From NCBI GenBank assembly GCA_963920635.1, contig OY987298.1, positions 41,137,787 through 41,201,786 on the forward strand: a stretch of DNA of 64,000 nucleotides, read 5' to 3'. The DNA is from Pseudeuparius sepicola. Its lineage: Eukaryota; Arthropoda; Insecta; Coleoptera; Anthribidae. The notes beneath the pieces are model-generated. The model had not been told where the DNA came from. It saw only the letters and a list, made by a program, of their open reading frames with translations, and ran no database searches. Position numbers and translations under genes: made by a program. This document shows, in pieces, positions 31,305 through 43,239 of this stretch (position 1 is its first letter; every line of letters begins with the position of its first letter).

Positions 31305-33412
31305 TTCAATGGGCCTGTTTCACACTTTTTTTGATTATGAATCTTAATAGTAAATAAAACACGAAAATATATTTTCCGATTTTTTTCGGCCGGGAAGCAG
31401 TTAAACATTCTGGTATAGGATTCGGCACCTAGGCAAATCTCATTGGTTCATTTGAATTCGGATCGCCAATGAAAGCGGAGTGCCGAAATCTGTGCCTGAA
31501 TGTAGAACGGTGCTGAACATCAGGTCGGAATGGTGCAGTAAAATCAACCAGCATATGGAGTGCCGAATCCAAGGTCAAAATGTTGAACGGTGCTGAAACA
31601 CAGGTCGGAATGTTGCAGTAAATCGGCCAGCGCGGAACAGTAAATCAACAAGTGGAAACACAAATAACAAACAGTTTAGGGACTTTTTGCCAAAAATAAG
31701 CATTTATTTAAACAAAACATGTTAGAGATCTTACACAATTATTGGTAGCCTATATAATGCCCCGTGGCACGCGACTTGGCATTAGGTTGATTGCACTTGA
31801 CTGCTAGAGCTAAATTTATATTTCATTTTTTGCGATTTTTTGCAGTTTCACCGTGTGCTGGGCGACCAGTGACCAAAAATTTCCTAATCTACCATGCGCA
31901 CAGCTGCAGAAACCAGCACGCACATATCTAAAATGTATTTGCTAATCCACTTGCATCTATTTGTACCCAAGACAAGTCTCTTAATGAGTTTGCTGGAAAT
32001 TTAATCTTGAAAAACAGCGAAAGTTCGGTCCTAGCTCGGAGAAACAGAGGTGCGGAGAATAAGGGTCAACTTGCGCAAAGTTCCTAATTTAAGATTGGAT
32101 GGAAAGTGAAAGGCTCTAACTCTGGCTAGATCATTATACACAATTTAAGCTGCGCCAAACGCAAAGCAACATTCCGACCTGTGTTTCAGCACCGTTCAAC
32201 ATTTTGACCTCGGATTCGGCACTCCACACTGGCTGATTTTACTGCAACATTCCGTCCTGATGCTCAGCACCGTTCAACATTCGGGAACGGATTTCGGCAC
32301 TCCGCATTCATTGGCGATCCGAATTCACATGGACCAATGAAATTTGCCTAGGTGCCGAATCCTATACCGGAATGTTTAAATGCGGCCGGGAAATGCCCTA
32401 AAAACGTTTTTGAAATTCAAATTCCTTGGGCCCGTGACGTCACGGGTCCAAAAAGCCGATTGGCTACTGTTTTGTGACGTTGGCACGATTTTCAGCAATA
32501 TTGATATGTTTCTATTTGAGATTTGTGAAGACTGAAGAAGAAGAAAATTTACCTAACATATTTTGTGGCAAAAACAAAATAGACATAACACATGACCTCA
32601 ATATCAGGGGACGGCGCGGCGGTGCACGAATGGGTGGGTCTTTCGTGGTACCTCACGCTTTGGCACCGTACGTCGCCCCATAGTGGCTAGATTGCTCGAA
32701 AAGAGCAGAAGCCATAAAAAGAAATAAAAAAATAACCTCAATAAGGTTTTTTTGAGTTAAAAGTTACTTGCAGAATGATCACGAACTTGTAAGTTATCCA
32801 AACCTAAATAAATCAGAATAATAACAACATTTTGTCAGTCAACTATACATAATCTTGACAATAAAAATTTAATTTATTAACCCGAAATATTCTGACCAAA
32901 ATAATCCTTTCTCCTTTCTCTCAATTACGGGATCTACCACTTTTTTTAGTTCTTCAGGGAGGTAACAATAACTACTGATAATGCTAAATAAGTGCCTATA
33001 GCACCATCCTTTCTACAAGACCAATTGCATATAATTTCAAATCAGCATACGGTATACACTTTAACTTTTAACTTTTACAGGTTTTCAGAAAAACAGTTTA
33101 TTAGTTCGGTATACATTAAAGAATGACATAATGACATGACCAGCCCACAGATTTTCGATTTCGATTCAATGTGCACGTCTGAGATTATAGAATGGAGATC
33201 GAATTTGTGGGACTCCGATTACTAGTATAACAGGCAACATCGCAAACACAATTTTATTACTCCAAATTAAGGCGCGCAGTTTAAAATTTTTATATATTTT
33301 TTTAGTTAATAACAAAACTAGGTATTGACGAGAAAGATGCTGAGGGGGATTTTATTAAAGAGTTATGCGATTAATTCATTCTAGTAGTAAGAAATATCGA
33401 AATTCGATTGCA
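31305..33412 (-). mobile_element. 1.35-kb dispersed repeat F, copy 2, interrupted by a transposon
   Basis: This copy matches 18607-19950 in reverse, except for a 988-bp insertion at 31397-32384. Matching strings include tgcccaaa-type palindrome flanks, ctcgaaaagagcagaagcc, and gctgagggggattttattaa. Comparing the copies dates the insertion after the split of the two copies. Confidence 0.85.
31397..32384. mobile_element. 988-bp foldback transposon with a 9-bp target duplication
   Basis: The ends read gca(g/t)ttaaacattc then ggtataggattcggcaccta, in inverted orientation. Inverted similarity continues for about 240 bp, including subterminal motifs (gtgccgaa, aacggtgctgaa, aggtcggaatg) repeated two or three times per arm. 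The 9-bp string ggccgggaa flanks both sides (31388-31396 and 32385-32393), and the corresponding unoccupied site in copy 1 has a single gaacgggaa. No transposase is encoded. The 9-bp duplication fits MULE/Foldback-type elements. Confidence 0.9.
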
Positions 33413-34931
33413 CTTTTTGATATAATTGGCGAAGGCGACGTTCGATTTTTATTCAGATTTTTCATCATCATATAATCAGCCGAAACAATATCTACTACTA
33501 TGTTTGCCTGTTTAACTGACTTTGAAGCTCCAATAATTATTACGATGTAACACTTTACCCATATCTCATAGAGACAATTGTTATTGCAAGATCGCACTAA
33601 CTGCGCTTTTCACACAAAAGGCACTATACCTACTTCACTTCCTATATGATATGGGTTTTCAGTAGGACAGGAGAGATTCAATTTACAGTAGAGCTTTTTG
33701 CTAAAATGTAGTACTATACTAAAATCTTACGCCTGGCGTAAAGAAAAGCACGTGTTCGATGACGTTCCGCGAAATAAGGCGATTGGCCATAAAATATCAA
33801 CGCATCTGGCAACAGGGACGTACTCGATCGCAAAAGAGTATTTACGCTTTTTTTTTTCTTGTTGGTTTCAGCTATTTAGACACTGCCACAAATAATTCCA
33901 TCGATGTTTTGAACCATTTTATTTAAGCCAATATTTTTTCCGAAATATTTTGATGTAATCAATTTTTGTAACTAAAATTAAAAAACGGTCGTGCCTCAGT
34001 GCGGCTCTGGCGAATATCTCAGCGCACGTTCTCTTGTTTATGACAGGTGCAGGAGTTGCTCGATTTTAGTACCTATAGTCAGAATTCGACAACTGTGACG
34101 TATTATGCAATGCCTCTCGTTTTCTACTTAGATAGTACGGTAATGATTTTTTTAGTTACAGTTTGACGCTATTGCTCGGATAGTCCACTGAAAAAAAAAC
34201 CTCCAGGATTTCGATTAAGCTGTTTTGTTCACGGAAAAAATTGATAATAAAAGTTATTTAAAAAATAATATTAATTAATGTAAATTTTAATACTCTATAG
34301 GACCAACATCTGGTATAATAGTAGTTACAATAATTTTCCTTTACCATTTTTAATAAAATATATTATCTTTTATTTTATATATTAAAGAATTCTTATATAT
34401 TTGATATTATACGTTTCTCATGTATTTTACTATCCTATTTAAGAACGTATATAATTTTTTTATGTTAAAATATATTAAACAATACCATTAAGGATTAAAA
34501 TAAATAATAATAAAAGAGGGATATAGATATTATTTCTTTTAATATACTTTATTATAAGCTCCAGTAACTTTTATTACATTTTCGTGTAGTCTCTATTAGC
34601 CAGTATAATAATAAACATAATTCATTATAATACAGTCTACAAGGTTTAATTAAAAATGTTGTTAAAATATATGTAGATGTTTTATACGGCGTATTACATG
34701 ATAATAAAAATTAATATTCATGGTATAATTTTGAAAAAAAAAAATTTTTTACTGGTGTTACTGATAGGACGATGTAATATTACAAGGTGATTAACGTGGG
34801 TCATTTTTGAGAAAAAAATGGTTCATATAAATATGTGTTCAAAGGTTCGTTATCTGAAATGAATTATTCTGGGTCATATTGCTACATAAGAAAAACTATT
34901 TTTGAACTCCTTCAATATACTTTTAATTTTA
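33413..34931. other. AT-rich non-coding stretch
   Basis: No gene is supported. Very AT-rich sequence (33.9-34.8 kb) has long tandem-like A/T runs but no clear periodic repeat. Confidence 0.5.
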
Positions 34932-35603
34932 GGAAGTGGCTATTTATACGTCCGACGGATACAAACGTCAGTATACGTCTTGCGCTCTCACTGGCGGGCT
35001 GAGTCACGTGACTTCTTTGGACGTGCATTTAACTCCGTACACGTCCGAAGCCGAAGTAAACTAATATTTAGATACCTCGGAAGTGCATTTTTCTCAAGCA
35101 TCTTTGCAATAAGGAGCGTATGCACTGCTCCTTTTTGGGGGATAGACGCTGCCGTCTGAAAAAAGTAGTGGTAATAATTTCCAATGGTGTAACTCACCCC
35201 CGATTTTCTTGAAATTTTGGCTAGGTAGGTACCCCATATTTTCGCCCGATGCGAGGTTCGGCGTTGTAACCCATCTCCGATTTTCTCACGCCGAATGTCG
35301 GGGGGTAGCCAAAATTTTCTAGAAAATCGGGGGTAGGTTACATCATTGTAAATAATAAAATAACCACTTCATTTTTCATTCCGCAGCGCCCATCGCGGAA
35401 AAAGTAGGGCATACGCAATATAAAATGAGACAAGATAGGTCTGAATAATCTCGGACATCATCCAATCGACTTAGTAAACAAGCCTGTTCATAATCCATCG
35501 GACGGTAGAAGTAAGGTTATGTGTCACGTGACTCAATCGACCAATGAGAGCGCAAGACGTATACTGACGTTTGTATCCGTCGGACGTATAAATAGCCACT
35601 TCC
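34932..35603. mobile_element. 672-bp inverted-repeat transposon with a 9-bp target duplication
   Basis: The terminal inverted repeats (ggaagtggctatttatacgt...) match for about 62 bp almost without mismatch. The 9-bp string ttaatttta flanks both ends (34923-34931 and 35604-35612). Inside is a second inverted repeat, gattttcttgaaattttggc near 35205 against its complement near 35310. Near-identical arms point to recent activity. No transposase is encoded. Confidence 0.9.
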
Positions 35604-35612
35604 TTAATTTTA

Positions 35613-36840
35613 ATTCAGAATGTGGCAACTAATTTATTTTCAGGCGAGTGATTTCCCAGATTTTTCGTGTTAGTTACCAAAGGAAACCAAACTTACTTCC
35701 TATATTAGACCTATTGAACATCACAAAAACTTCAGTGCTTGAACATTTTAAGTAAGAAGGTAAATATATCTTGCAAAAGTATCTTGCTTAACCTTTTCTT
35801 ACTTCATTTACGTGGATTGCACATTTTTTTCTGAATTTTGTGTCGAATTTTTGCATTATTTCGTATGCAGGGAACAAGAAACAAAACACAATATTTATTA
35901 CATACGCCCTCTATTAAAATTTACATTTAAAACACAATAGGGTAGTTTCCTCTAATCAAATTTTCAAATAAATTGCACATAACTTGATTCATCAAGTCAT
36001 AAGATAGCTTTAACCATTTTTTATTTCCCGAATAAGTATCCACGAAGTTAGAATTTTCAAAATAAAATTTGAATTTATTTGAATTTGCGTTCGGGACCCA
36101 ACCGCGTGTTGACGTCATAATAACGAGCCGAATATTTTCATTCGTTTTTTTTTATCATGTGGTACGGACTTGGACTGGAGACCTAATCTTATTATTTTGT
36201 GATTTGATATGTCACTAGTCAAATAATATCAGCTGGAGTTTTGTTTACATTTCAAAATTTGTAATTTTATCAAAGTTATTGAGGGGTTTCAAACGATTTT
36301 GAATTTTATATTTTATTAAAACCATTGTTTATCGCGTCGTCATAATAGTAAAGGACTAAATGAGGTATTAATTCATTTTTATACCTGACCTAAGTGTTCA
36401 CAAATCAAGGATTAAAATAAGGTAAGCAAGTAGGGAATGTAAATTTTTATCATTGCCCCTTTCTTATAATATAATTAAAAATTGTGCTTGTGTTTGAAAT
36501 TGAGAGAGATAGTGTAATAAAATCTAATTAATTACAAATGCAAATCTTAACTTATGTACATGGTACAATTCTAAACCCTATAGTTTCAATTACAAAGAAA
36601 AATGAATAGGTACCATAAAATTGATATTGGTAGTAGGTAGTTCAATCCCCAGATAAAAGTGTTTGAAAGCAAAGTATAATTTAGTAAGCACTCTTTCTCA
36701 ATTTGATTGTAGGTAGGTACCTAAAGAATATAAATAGGTAATCATTTAAATTCCAAGAAATACCTACCTACCTGATGCATTTATATAGGTATGAGAGTAG
36801 ATAGAGTGTTTAATTTGCTTTCTGTTTCAGTGCGAAGAAG
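35613..36840. other. Non-coding stretch upstream of a candidate exon
   Basis: No reading frame is supported. Several ggtaggtacc/tacctacct strings lie between 36600 and 36790. The segment ends in a pyrimidine tract and AG (tttgctttctgtttcag, about 36814-36830), a canonical splice acceptor. Confidence 0.45.
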
Positions 36841-37014
36841 TTGACAAAGAGTAAAGTAATGGCTCCTCCTGTAGTGAATGTGGGTTTTGTTAAAGCAAGT
36901 TCAGACAATCTTCCGGAAATTGACATACCTATTTATGCTCTCACAATTTTTAAAGCGAGATGCCAAAGCGAAACAATCTCGCGAAACACGAAAACCGCAA
37001 AGCTAGAAAGCTAG
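36831..37014 (+). pseudogene. Candidate first coding exon, YqaJ/SWIM-type protein N-terminus, truncated
   Basis: Directly after a good splice acceptor (ending at 36830), about 28 untranslated bases lead to the ATG at 36859 and a 51-codon frame. Its start, APPVVNVGFVKASSDNLPEI, resembles the N-terminus of uncharacterised insect proteins that carry a SWIM zinc finger and a YqaJ-like nuclease domain; this is from memory and not verified. After about residue 26 the resemblance is lost, and a TAG at 37012 ends the frame. No further exon is seen. It is most likely a processed or truncated copy. The frame alone could also be chance. Confidence 0.45.
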
Positions 37015-38295
37015 GTTATGTTTCGATACCTACAAAACTTCAAGATTAGGTTAGGACGGCACCGTTATCTTTACTAGTTTGCTGCACCGTTGCCAGATCC
37101 CCTTTCGGACTTATATTCAGAAGTAAATCCTGTACTCCAAAGACCGACTATTCTTCAACAAACATCCAGAAAGTATATTATATCTTTACGGAATATAGTG
37201 TTTTTTTATAAAGTTAACTGCTGTTCTTATTTATTGCAATTAATAGGTTTGTTCTAGGAAGCAATCTCAAACTAGTCCGAACCAATAACCAGAGTTAAAA
37301 ACAGTCAGAGAATTTGAACTGTATAATCAACTTTATGTTGACAATTTGAGTTTCCATACTAGAACACAGCTATTCTAATAACAAAATATTCGACCAGCAA
37401 GGAAAAATCACACGAGTTGGCAACGTACAATAAACGAATAAAGCTTCAAGGCTTCGCGGTCCTATTCACATAGCTCAAAATTATTATGACGTCAAAATTA
37501 AGAAAACCGTTAAAAATGGAAATAATTTTGAACGCAATTTTCTCCCAAAGGAGGTAAAATTTTTAGTTTAGAATTTTACTAGTGTAGTTTGCATCAATAC
37601 AGGCTTTTAACAAAATAAAATTTGAAAAACGGTTAAATACCCTATTGCACGCCATACATAGAAATACAAAACTTCCTGTGGTAAAGCCCAATGCCATAAG
37701 TGTTTCTTATAACGATAAATGCAACTAATAAAAAAATTGCAGATAGATACACCAAAATGATGCGCGTCACCTCGCGAAACTGTCGCTATGAAATCCACCG
37801 ATAAACTGTATTGTATTCAGTCTTCGCGGAGGGGTCAAGGCAGCGCCGTATTTGATATTATTTCAGGTTGTAAGAAGTAACACCAGAGATAATTAAGTTA
37901 AACACCAGACTTGTTACAAGGTTGTGTTAATAAAATTAATAAAATTTATAATATGTGATATTACTTATTTTTTAAAACAAATTCTAATAAATCTATTTTT
38001 TCCGTGTTTTGTTTGTTTTTTTGGGGACTATATAGGGAGTAAATAGGTATAGTTAAATGTAATTAGCAATCTTTGTGTACCGTCCTACCAGTGTATTATA
38101 CTCAATAGAACGGTACTAGTAATCATAATAACAATAACAAGAGAGTAAACTAATTAATATAAAACCATCCATTTTAACCAAAGTTGAACTGTGCCACAAG
38201 AAAAAAAAGCAGTACTTATTAGCAAACGAAACCTCTTCATTTAATGGGAATGCCAAAAATAAAAATATTTATATATAGATACAATATATATTATA
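37015..38295. other. Non-coding stretch
   Basis: No supported gene. I looked for a continuation of the exon at 36831-37014 and found none. Confidence 0.5.
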
Positions 38296-38297
38296 TA

Positions 38298-38656
38298 CGA
38301 AGGCGTCCTGGGGCCACGTATCTTTTTTCCTATAAATTTACGTTTCATTTCTGTCAATTTTATAGATTATTCCGTAAATTTTACACTTTTTTCTGTAAAT
38401 GTCACATTTTTTTGCAGAAAGGAAAGTATAAAATTTTCAGAAAAAATATTGTAAAATTTATAGAATAAAAATGTGCAAAATTTACAAAAGTAAAAGTGTA
38501 AAATTTAGAGAATAATCTATAAAATTCACATAATAACCTGTAAAATTTACAGAAAAAAGTGTTTAATTTGCAGAATAATCTGTAAAATTGACAGAAATAA
38601 AGTGTGCGTTTTCAGGGGAAAAAGGTAGATACGTGGTCCTAGTAAGGACGCCTTCG
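38298..38656. mobile_element. 359-bp TA-flanked foldback element built of ~21-bp repeats
   Basis: Ends are perfect inverted copies of cgaaggcgtcc, followed by an imperfect ccacgtatc, with TA on each side (38296-38297 and 38657-38658). The interior is a degenerate tandem series of units such as gtaaaatttacagaataatc, on both strands, so the whole element folds on itself. The 74-codon frame over it comes from the repeats. Confidence 0.85.
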
Positions 38657-40150
38657 TAAATGTGGTAGGTATTTATGCAATCGTTTTAATCTCGTTTGGG
38701 ACAACTCTGTTTACATACACTTCATATTTACACTGTTATTGAAGAGACAATAACGTATATCTATCATGTTGACATGAAAAGTAAACTATAGGCGATAAAT
38801 GGAAAGTTTACAAGGACACATTATACACTAATTAGTAACGAAGTCGCTGCTTTGAATTTCAGATAGATCCCATAAATTTGTATGTTTGCACTATGATAAA
38901 ATATTTAGTTTATTGCTTTCCTAACATATCTAAAGATAGGGAGGGCACAACGTAAAACTATCTGAATTTAAAAGTTCCACTTAATTTTTATTGACTCGGG
39001 TCATTGATGAATCATGAGAACTTGTCTTACTGTAATTATATTAGTCCCATAAAACTAATAACTTCTCTTTGATATTATAGTTCGATGGAGTTTTACTGCA
39101 TGAAAGAAAAAGTTCAATCTCGCCGAAACACATTTCGGAATACAACTGAAATGGATTTTATGGTCAATTTTCGTTACTCCCGAAAATTTATCTTTTTTCG
39201 CGGCTCCCGTACAAATACATAAAATTATTTTCTTGAGTGCCCTCCTAAAACTGGCTCCGTAACTGGCCCTGCATGGGTCATTTCCTCTTTACTGTCCCGA
39301 GAAAAACGAAAAGGATAAATTGGAAATACCGTAAACTTTATAGAGGACATATCCAATTTCGCCCTAAGCTTTATCTCTGAAGTATTGTTTTAATTTGCCC
39401 GGCACAAATTATTTGAGCCGTGCTGTATTTTTACGAGGCCCTCCGTATCGTCCCACTTAATCAGCATTTGCTTGAGGAAATTTAATCTTCGGGAAGCAGT
39501 AAAAGTCGGACCGATGTGAGAGAGCGGGGCGCCGAAGACTTAATATATTCAATTATCTTACTGCATCGGCAGTTTGATCAACGTGCTCATGACGATCTCG
39601 TGGAATGGAATTGGAAACTCCTGTCGCCGCCACAATTTTACTCGTCTTTTTCTTACTCTGCTTTCAAACATCCAAGGCATTGTGGACTTTGTTCAACTGA
39701 AGAAGTAAGAGTGTGCCGAGAATTTCTTCTTCGTATAGGATGCAAATCAAAATTTGAGGGTTTTCACTCTGCAAGTTATCCCTAATTGGACGCATTTTGT
39801 GGGTTTCTCCTTTATCCTGGTCTCGATTTTAGAGAAAATTTGGATGAAGCCAACCGAATCCTGACATCTCGATTCGTTTAGGAGATACTGGGCGTTTTCT
39901 GTTTTGTGGCCTTTCTTAAACGTGCCAAAACTTTTTTGTTGATAAAGACTTTCCATTTCAGGAAACGGAAAAACATAGAATTCATTAACTTAGAGACATA
40001 TTTTCTGTGGTTTTAAAGAAATAAATCTCAAATCCACCACAATTTTTGTTTGTTTAAAACCGCTATTCTACGTAAAAAAATAACAAAAATGTTTCTACCG
40101 AAATCGAAAATATACACAAATTTAGCTACATGCGGATCGTCGGATTATAA
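38657..40150. other. Non-coding stretch
   Basis: An 89-codon frame at 39516-39785 has an ordinary composition but no motif or family I recognise; I leave it unannotated. No repeats or RNA genes were identified. Confidence 0.4.
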
Positions 40151-40159
40151 CAAAATAAA

Positions 40160-40235
40160 TCAACCAAAATTTACACTGTGTCAACGTTTCGACTCTATTT
40201 TTTTTAGCTTTCTTCAGGCCTAAAAATGACAAAAA
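40160..40235 (-). repeat. Possible Penelope-like 3' fragment
   Basis: On the minus strand the order cctgaagaaagc, a short A-rich spacer, gtcgaaacgttgacac recalls ends of Penelope-like elements. Those carry hammerhead-ribozyme-like cores (CUGA-GA ... GAAA). Stem II is not convincing here. This is a pattern impression only. Confidence 0.25.
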
Positions 40236-40399
40236 CAAAAACGATAGTAATGCGATTATAAAATATCATCAGAAAAAAGAGTATACCTAAGACAAAAAGG
40301 ATTTTGGGTATAATTGGCAAGTACTGTGCAATATATTAGATACACATTAGTACAAACAACATATCTATCATATCATATTGTCACATCGGGCTGGGAAAT

Positions 40400-40935
40400 C
40401 CCTGTGTGTACCGCGATAGAACCCTATGTTAACCCTCGCGGCTTGCCGGGGGATCTTTGAGGGGGACGACTGGCAGCGGAGGCGACGTAGGAAATCCAAG
40501 GGGGAAAACACGTCACTAACGACACGAGGTATTTATAAAACTTGGTTTTATTCAGACGACTCACAATATGGCTTTTAGGACACGCATCCTGGCGATCAGG
40601 GCGGCGACTCGGACGGGCGAGGGAGGCAGGCTTTACGTGACCGTTCGGACCTACGGCGAGCGGGCCGCGGATCCGGGGTACCGGACTTCTCAGAACACCC
40701 TTCGACCCCCAACTACCCAACGGTCCAAGGGTGGCGAAAACGCCGCCCTTGCAGCTAACTAGGGGGAACTCCACCCGTTTCGACCACGGTGGCTATAACA
40801 TGCCGATGCCTTGGTTTCCACGGGGAAGCAGTTAAGGATCTAGTGGTCACTAAGAAGCCGATGCCACTGATGCCCAGCTCTTGGCTGGCGCCGTATTTAT
40901 ACCCCTCGATTCTGCTGAATGGGAGGTGAACTTTG
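40400..40935 (-). mobile_element. Probable solo LTR (Gypsy or BEL/Pao type)
   Basis: On the minus strand this GC-rich block has a TATA box (ggtataaatacgg, about 40904-40891). About 345 bp downstream is a polyadenylation signal (aataaa, 40552-40547), with a second tataaa close by, an arrangement typical of LTR promoters. No retroviral-type ORF is found on either side, so it is either a solo LTR or a host CpG-rich promoter. TG...CA ends and a target duplication could not be fixed. A 116-codon minus-strand frame across it is a composition effect. Confidence 0.5.
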
Positions 40936-41565
40936 AGTTGTTACTGTTATTACTTATCGATTCTCCCTTGTATGTTTTGGTGAGGATGTTTTCTAAACAT
41001 TAAGTTAATTGGGGTCCCCAGCTTCCAGGTGTGAAAATAATTAGTTTGACTATTAGAACATAGTCTTTGTGTCACTTTTGTGACAATATCCACAAACAAA
41101 AAAGTGATATAATGACATCTTAAAGAAATGCGAAAAAACGAAAAACACTCTGTATTTCCGAAACGAATCGAGATGCCCGGATGCCATTTACGGTATTTAA
41201 ATTTTCTCAAACATTAAGCAATGGGCACCTTTGCTACTTTTTGTCTAACTTTTCGGGAAATACAGGAAGCCCCATTTGGGACACCCTATCTCAAATACTT
41301 TGTTAACGTCCAATTTTTTTAGTATAAAGAGACCAACTAAAAATCAGAATGACGTGAATCCGAACCTAATAGTTCCAGAATTATAACATCGAAAAATTAA
41401 AATCAATAACAATTTTTCGAAAAAATTGAAAAGACCGTTGTTTGAATTTTTTTTCTAATTCTATTTTTTGTATCACTTCCGGTTTATCTGGAAGTAAATA
41501 AATATTTTTAGATTTTTTTTATTCTCCTTTACATTAGTCTAGGTATAAAGGAATGACTCTTACAT
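40936..41565. other. Non-coding stretch
   Basis: No supported feature. A gggacaccc string near 41280 recalls the ends of TA-inserting elements, but no partner was found. Confidence 0.45.
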
Positions 41566-41658
41566 CTATTCAGCTATAGCCATGTGCATCACTTGTCCAT
41601 TAATTTTAATTGCCAATTCCACCGAGGAACCTTGAATGTCGACTACAGCAATCTTCAT
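41566..41658 (-). pseudogene. Short minus-strand relic beginning MKIAVVDIQG
   Basis: A 30-codon frame starts at the ATG complementary to 41656-41658. Its opening, MKIAVVDIQG, resembles the N-terminus of uncharacterised proteins found in many copies in arthropod genomes and associated with virus-like mobile DNA; this is recalled and not verified. The rest is truncated by a stop. It follows the frame at 41757-42047 on the same strand after 98 bp, which supports the idea that the two are neighbouring genes of one decayed element. Confidence 0.35.
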
Positions 41659-41756
41659 CTTAACTTAGTTCTCGAATAAAACTGTTGGTATGGTATTGAT
41701 ATCCCTGCATTTATATCCGAGATCTGTTTACATCATATAGCTTTGTACAGTTTCAC

Positions 41757-42047
41757 TCAACTGTAAATACTCCAAAACTCGGTCGTGATTTTTTTTATAA
41801 TGATGCAATATGCGCGGGTTTTATCTGGAAATCCTTGAGAGCTCTCAATATGTAATTTAACATCCACAGTGCTCATTTTAATGGTTTCATTGCGACGTGA
41901 GCAGTCGATAACGAACAGCGTCGCCCGGTCTCTAAAGTCAGTATAATTTAGTAGTGGGCTCTTATCGCTGCTATTCATGAAGCTTGGGTAGAAGTCTGTG
42001 TAGTTATTGTAAACTTTCAAGTAATCCCTATTGAAATCTTGCCGCAA
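41757..42047 (-). pseudogene. Possible capsid-like relic of a virus-like (Polinton-like) element
   Basis: The 96-codon minus-strand frame has a composition and motif order (FRDRATLFVIDCSRRNE, STVDVKLHIE, AYCIIIKK) that resembles the C-terminal part of uncharacterised arthropod proteins I associate with Polinton-like or related virus-like elements. I cannot verify the family from sequence alone. It lacks the N-terminal part expected of such a protein. A further 60-codon frame at 42497-42679 on the same strand is not recognisable. It is best treated as a broken fragment with no function. Confidence 0.35.
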
Positions 42048-43235
42048 GCGTTCAAACCTATGAGTATTTTTATGTAGTAGGCGCCTCGACTTCTTATTTG
42101 CTTTTTAACACACTAACTCCTCACCACAGAAGCTATGGTGGCCATTGACCTAGAATTTGTTTCATCCAATTAGTTGTAAAAGACGCACCCAAACTATGCT
42201 CGCCTTAAAAACATAGGCGAATATCTCGAAAACGGTGAGATATAGTCTTATGACTTTACAAATCCCTGAAAATGTAATATTTTAAAGACTATTTTATAAT
42301 ACTGTAAACATTGTAAGACGATTTTTTTATTTTAGTTATATAAACACACAAATCTCATTGTGCGTTTGAAATTAGTGATTAGTTTCTGCGGGTCATAGAA
42401 GAACCTACTAGTTCTTCTATTGTATTGGTATTACTGTGAATCAGTATGATTGCAGACGTGTAGGTATGAGGAATGGTGTATTTGGATCACAAAGGACTAT
42501 ATAAATCGAATTGTAGGCAAAGTTTCAGAGTAGTAGGTAATATCGTAAGATTTCCCTGCACTACCCTGTATAACTGACGATGATTTAGCAAAACCAAAAT
42601 TGGTAAAATTTGTGTCGTCTCCGACCCATTCACATACAATACTCGTATAATGACTAAAATCTTCTGTTAACTCTGGCACATAGTAGAAAAGTCAAACCTA
42701 TTAATTTTTGTGTCGCCAGCAGTTGTTAGACAAAATACGGCACTTTCATCGGGGCAACTTATTCAACTTTAAACAAGCATGAAATGGGACTAAATGAAAC
42801 TAAAATGGGAACTGTTCTTTTAATGCTTTCAACTTCTTTGGGGTTTAATTCGTTTTCGCGGCGGCGAAAAGTTTTGCCCGAGAATTTTCATCTGAATGGG
42901 AAACTTCTAGGGTTTCGTAAATAAATTAGGAATTTACTTCATAAAACAAATAAATGAAATGGGGATGAAGGCTTATAAGTCGACATAAGCGGAGTTCGGG
43001 TTCAGATATTCTCGAGTTTTAATTCGGGGAGAGGAAGCCGTATTTTTCACATCGAATATTATTCCACATTTAGCAAACTACATAGTGTGTCCTAATGCAT
43101 ACCACGGAAAACATTTTTTTATTGACTTATCAAAAAAAGTCGCCACAAATTAAGAGCTTTATTCAATTTCTAAAGTAGAATTTTTTAAATAACAGTTGCA
43201 GATCCACAAAAACATAACAGTACCAAATATTGTCT
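42048..43235. other. Non-coding stretch
   Basis: No supported gene. A short palindrome, agaagaacctactagttcttct-like, lies near 42397. Confidence 0.45.
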
Positions 43236-43239
43236 CAAC

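Noticed and set aside
39516..39785. 89-codon frame as a possible gene
   Set aside because: Ordinary composition and AT-rich surroundings, with no homology that I recognise and no splice or promoter context.
40160..40235. Hammerhead ribozyme
   Set aside because: The cctgaagaaagc...gtcgaaac order is suggestive, but the core reads CUGAAGA instead of CUGAUGA and stem II does not pair. Kept only as a low-confidence Penelope-like fragment.
40424..40774. 116-codon Pro/Arg/Gly-rich minus-strand frame
   Set aside because: It lies inside the probable LTR and has a composition expected from GC-rich DNA without stops.
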